Assembly (NCBI RefSeq): GCF_012290005.1
Contig: NZ_JAAXMS010000009.1
Location: forward strand, 220,217 to 284,216
DNA: 64,000 nt
Source: Crateriforma spongiae
Lineage (GTDB): Bacteria; Planctomycetota; Planctomycetia; Pirellulales; Pirellulaceae
Direction: 5' to 3'
The notes beneath the pieces were generated by a model. The model did not search any database. It had not been told where the DNA came from and saw only the letters and a program-made list of their open reading frames with translations. The position numbers and the translations under genes were made by a program. This document shows positions 62,521 through 64,000 of the stretch, one piece after another; the first letter of the stretch is position 1, and each line of letters begins with the position of its first letter.

Positions 62521-62976
62521 TTACCGCGGAACACGTGTGGCTTCAAAGCCTACCGCCGGCAATTCCACCGTCTTCTGGCGCTGCGTTGCAACCATGTTTG
62601 TAACGACGTACGAAATCGTCTTTTCCCGCTGCTCCGGGACATGGCGGGTGACCGTATAAGTGATTTCATCACCAGTGACAGGATCAATTCTTGTTCGATT
62701 CTCGCGGACGACCGTCATCACGGTGTACGAGACTGTCTTGGAACGTTTTTCTCGAATTGGGATCGTCACGGTGTAGATCACATTCTTCCTGCCTGTTTCC
62801 GGGGTGGTCCGGACAACCGCGGTTGCACCTGATTCTTCTGACGATTGCGACGCGGCGGTCTTCACCGACGCAGTGAACAAGTAGCGACGAGGAGATCCAA
62901 GCGTCAATGCTGCCAGGAACGCCAGCACAACCGCTGAAGCCGCCAACGCAACCAAAACGACACGCCTGAATTTCAT
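62521..62976 (-). CDS. YTV-repeat membrane-anchored protein
   Basis: 151 residues from the ATG at 62976, with GGGAG eight bases upstream. An N-terminal helix (VVLVALAASAVVLAFLAALTLG) anchors or exports it. From about residue 65 there are imperfect repeats of the form YTV-x8-KTVSYTV: VIYTVTIPIREKRSKT, VSYTVMTVVRENRTR, ITYTVTRHVPEQREKT, ISYVVTNMVATQRQKT. This matches the YTV family described from Rhodopirellula, whose function is unknown. The repeats look like a beta-rich extracellular stalk or adhesive part. Confidence 0.75.
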   Translation of the reverse strand: MKFRRVVLVALAASAVVLAFLAALTLGSPRRYLFTASVKTAASQSSEESGATAVVRTTPETGRKNVIYTVTIPIREKRSKTVSYTVMTVVRENRTRIDPVTGDEITYTVTRHVPEQREKTISYVVTNMVATQRQKTVELPAVGFEATRVPR

Positions 62977-63212
62977 GCCACACACTCCCTCGTCTCTGTT
63001 TCTAGGTTGAACCATTCTTCTGCATCGACCGGATGGCGGCAGGTGGCTTCGGGCTATTCGGAACCTGGTAGCAGGTATTGGCAATATGCTGGTGGCCAAA
63101 CGACCGCGATGGGCGAGCTCGGAAGTCTACTCTCCGTTCGTGAAACCGCGCAAGCCGTGCTCCGAGTGCACAAAACTGTTACCCACGCTGCGTCGATCGA
63201 ACTCAGCGATGT

Positions 63213-63518
63213 TCACCACAGTCCGTATCGCAGCGTGTGGTATGTGAAGTTTAGGCAGAATGGAGCATTCAGTACAGCGATGACAGCAAGTGATCTGGGG
63301 CAGTTGCGTCGCCAGAACACAATTCCAGCAGCAACCACAGCAGAGGGGACTATGGGATATGCACCAAATGTCGAGGAATTGTCACCAAAGACAACGAAGT
63401 ACAGAACGGCGGCTGACACGTACCAAATCGTGCAGAAAAGGCCGTAGAAGCCTGCTGCACGCAAGATTCGATACCAGCGAGTACGACGCAAGACGGCCGC
63501 TGGAGTCGACGGCGACAT
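63213..63518 (-). CDS. Small membrane protein, unknown function
   Basis: 101 residues from the ATG at 63518; the longer frame to 63656 is possible. Hydrophobic segments: ILRAAGFYGLFCTIWYVSAAVLYFVVF, AYPIVPSAVVAAGIVFW and LAVIAVLNAPFCLNFTY. No family recognised and no strong ribosome-binding site. Confidence 0.5.
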   Translation of the reverse strand: MSPSTPAAVLRRTRWYRILRAAGFYGLFCTIWYVSAAVLYFVVFGDNSSTFGAYPIVPSAVVAAGIVFWRRNCPRSLAVIAVLNAPFCLNFTYHTLRYGLW

Positions 63519-63783
63519 ATTTAGATTGCGATCACTCAAACCGTAGGATGCCTCACGATGAAAGACTTTTGATAACTTGGGGGGCGACGCCAACAACTTC
63601 ATACAGACAACGCGGGCATCCAGCAAGAAACGACAAGCAACTTTTCTGAGCGCCAAACCCTGAAAGCCTGCCTCTTTTGCAACCGATCGTTACAGCAATT
63701 CCGACCTGAGCTGGGTGCGACCAACTGATCGACTGCAGTACAAATTGATCATCTGAAACAACAGCCAGAAAGTTGGAATGAAG

Positions 63784-64000
63784 TCATCGCTCATGCCTCT
63801 CGTCGGTGTCTCGCCGCAAGATCGCAGATACGATGGCAACAATCGAGACGCACAGTGCCGAATACATTGATCCGGGAAGCCAGCCGACCAAAATCGAAAT
63901 GCCCGCCGCAAAGCTATTGTATTCCGGATCAGTCGCAAGATTGTACTGAGCGCCCGCAACCATCAGAGCCCACACAGAAAACGTCCCATACAAAATCGCC
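63784..64000 (-). CDS. Small membrane protein, cut by the window edge
   Basis: The frame reads into the right edge; a TTG lies at 63993, but in-frame codons continue upstream, so the N-terminus may be outside the window. Two hydrophobic segments (TFSVWALMVAGAQYNLA, GWLPGSMYSALCVSIVAIVSAIL) and a charged tail RRDTDERHER. Function unknown. Confidence 0.5.
   Translation of the reverse strand, partial: AILYGTFSVWALMVAGAQYNLATDPEYNSFAAGISILVGWLPGSMYSALCVSIVAIVSAILRRDTDERHER

Noticed and set aside
63007..63447. 146-codon plus-strand frame
   Set aside because: It overlaps antisense to a hydrophobic minus-strand protein and shows no domain; the minus-strand reading is more protein-like.
55245..64000. 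Chromosomal integron cassette array
   Set aside because: Single-orientation small genes suggested cassettes, so the stretch was scanned by eye for RYYYAAC...GTTRRRY pairs. Only isolated GTTRRRY matches turned up (for example near 61541 and 63004), with no paired sites or conserved hairpins between genes, and no integrase is in the window.

Overview
The window looks like a chromosomal segment of a marine planctomycete of the Pirellulales (Rhodopirellula/Crateriforma-like). The evidence is indirect but consistent: secreted ThuA-DUF1080, DUF1593, kelch, BNR and PQQ-propeller proteins; Tat-targeted Gfo/Idh/MocA oxidoreductases; CRTAC1-type FG-GAP/UnbV lipoproteins beside a multihaem cytochrome; a YTV-repeat protein; small proteins starting with NPYxAP-like motifs; and weak or missing Shine-Dalgarno sites at many genes. 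No rRNA, tRNA, IS element, phage module or CRISPR array was seen. Gene names come from motif recognition by eye, not from searches.

Layout. 0-21 kb is housekeeping and secreted-protein territory: ThuA-DUF1080 hydrolase-like protein, hemB, a DUF4349 lipoprotein, a PQQ propeller, a methyltransferase, a POT peptide transporter overlapping a CbbX-like AAA+ ATPase, a glgC-diguanylate cyclase pair, an HtrA protease with a clear terminator, a BNR protein, mutL, and a VanZ-kelch pair. 21-30 kb holds a Gfo/Idh/MocA oxidoreductase, then two large CRTAC1-like TPR/FG-GAP lipoproteins flanking a seven-haem membrane-anchored cytochrome c; one lipoprotein ends in seven histidines. 30-46.5 kb has a membrane-anchored MutS-like ATPase, a polytopic membrane protein, an EamA permease, a class III aminotransferase, a DUF1593 protein, an M20 amidohydrolase, a YbdK-type ligase, a VWA protein, a two-component system (the kinase starts with TTG) and a sugar porter.

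46.7-53.1 kb is a regulatory and secretion module. A receiver-like protein, GspE/PilB ATPase, GspF/PilC protein and a pseudopilin form a minus-strand operon ending in a strong terminator. Divergent from it is a PAS-GGDEF-HD protein with degenerate HD-GYP features. Its start region carries two identical-core 14-bp palindromes of CRP type (GTGA-N6-TCAC), 22 bp apart centre to centre.

53.1-64 kb has a flavodoxin-like protein and a dihydroorotate dehydrogenase-like protein. From about 55.3 kb the sequence changes character: coding density falls and nearly all recognisable genes are short and on the minus strand. They include a yeast-type cytosine deaminase overlapping a GNAT acetyltransferase, a DUF6958 protein, a sialidase-like protein, a YTV protein, several tiny membrane proteins, and a membrane-protein frame lacking a normal start codon. 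This is accessory DNA, but integron-type recombination sites were looked for and not found.

No single obviously new system is proven. The best candidates for follow-up are the c-di-GMP/secretion divergon with its paired operator, the cytochrome-CRTAC1 cluster, the TerB-like/AAA+/zinc-ribbon protein coupled to a peptide transporter, and the glgC-GGDEF coupling.
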